Source: Persebacter sp051009035
GTDB lineage: Bacteria; Pseudomonadota; Gammaproteobacteria; Tethybacterales; Persebacteraceae
Direction: 5' to 3'
DNA: 20,304 bases
Assembly (NCBI GenBank): GCA_051009035.1
Contig: JBPCWY010000028.1
Location: 1 to 20,304, forward strand
Made by a program: the position numbers and the translations under genes. Position 1 is the first letter of the stretch. Each line of letters starts with the position of its first letter. A model generated the notes under the pieces. The model made no database searches, had not been told where the DNA came from, and was given only the letters and a program-made list of their open reading frames with translations. Below, piece after piece: positions 19,988 through 20,304 of the stretch.

Positions 19988-20304
19988 GCAGAGGGGGTAA
20001 TTGTGGCGGGGAGGGAATGGCGGGGTCGTTTCATCGCCGCCGTCCCAGCCGAAAAAGTGGGCGGGGGAATTGCGGCGGAGAGATGGCGGGGACGGGTTAA
20101 TGTCGGCGTGGGCGGAGTTGATAAGGGCAGGACGGGACTGATGATAGCAGGGTGAGATTGGCAAAAGTGGGATTGGCAAACGGGGCGGGGAAAATGGCGG
20201 GGCGGGGGCGGGATTTGCTGGATTTTTCTTAAAAAGTGTGGAATTTCTTGAATCTTCGCAATGATTTGTGTTTTTTTTACGGATTTTTGGGAATTTTTAT
20301 CCCG
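19988..20304. other. G-rich noncoding stretch at the window end
   Basis: About 230 bases of strongly G-biased plus strand, then an AT-rich end. G-tracts at 19993-19997, 20008-20011, 20013-20015 and 20022-20025, and especially 20182-20185, 20187-20190, 20199-20202, 20204-20208 and 20210-20212, fit G-quadruplex spacing. No gene recognised. Confidence 0.55.

Overview
The window looks like chromosomal DNA from a gammaproteobacterium that I cannot place more precisely. It is fairly GC-rich, with many GCC/GCG/GGC codons but also A/T homopolymers. The main phylogenetic hint is the block hupB - tRNA-Asp - ppiD - fabI, an order I know from Pseudomonas-like gammaproteobacteria. The genes are otherwise ordinary housekeeping and transport functions. 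Intergenic spaces are long and rich in repeats.

Layout. 1-281 is the 3' part of an acylphosphatase gene. 677-2559 holds hemE (-) and fabI (+), diverging from a 26-bp gap. 2621-4860 holds ppiD, tRNA-Asp and hupB, all on the minus strand; fabI and ppiD converge on a strong hairpin. 5577-6647 (-) is a DegS-type membrane-anchored serine protease. 6802-10870 (+) is a TRAP transporter (dctP, dctQ, dctM) whose parts are separated by an AT-rich, frameshifted GIY-YIG (T5orf172-like) gene and a 135-bp mobile-looking repeat. 10898-11719 (+) is a single-repeat voltage-gated cation channel of the NaChBac type with a calcium-channel-like filter. Then come moeA (+) and a membrane diguanylate cyclase (-). 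14901-16863 (+) is the zinc operon zur-znuC-znuB. A broken small gene follows, then znuA (-), and finally an OYE-family NADH:flavin oxidoreductase (-).

How the parts work together. Zur, ZnuC, ZnuB and ZnuA form one zinc-uptake system. A 7-1-7 palindrome covering the zur -10 box and ending at the zur start codon is a convincing autoregulatory operator. DctP, DctQ and DctM form one secondary transporter, probably for a 2-oxo acid or related carboxylate. PpiD and the DegS-like protease belong to envelope protein folding and quality control.

Two features run through the whole window. First, several first genes of transcription units (fabI, dctQ, moeA, the diguanylate cyclase, zur and the OYE-family gene) have a -10-like hexamer ending only 6-9 bases before the ATG and no Shine-Dalgarno sequence, which predicts leaderless mRNAs. 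dctP, hupB, the GIY-YIG gene and dctM, which lie farther from a promoter or inside an operon, do have Shine-Dalgarno sequences. Second, a palindromic 20-mer (ATTCCTGCGAAAGCAGGAAT and variants) occurs about a dozen times, always between genes and mostly as inverted pairs. Two such pairs enclose the same core sequence and define a MITE-like element of about 135 bp.
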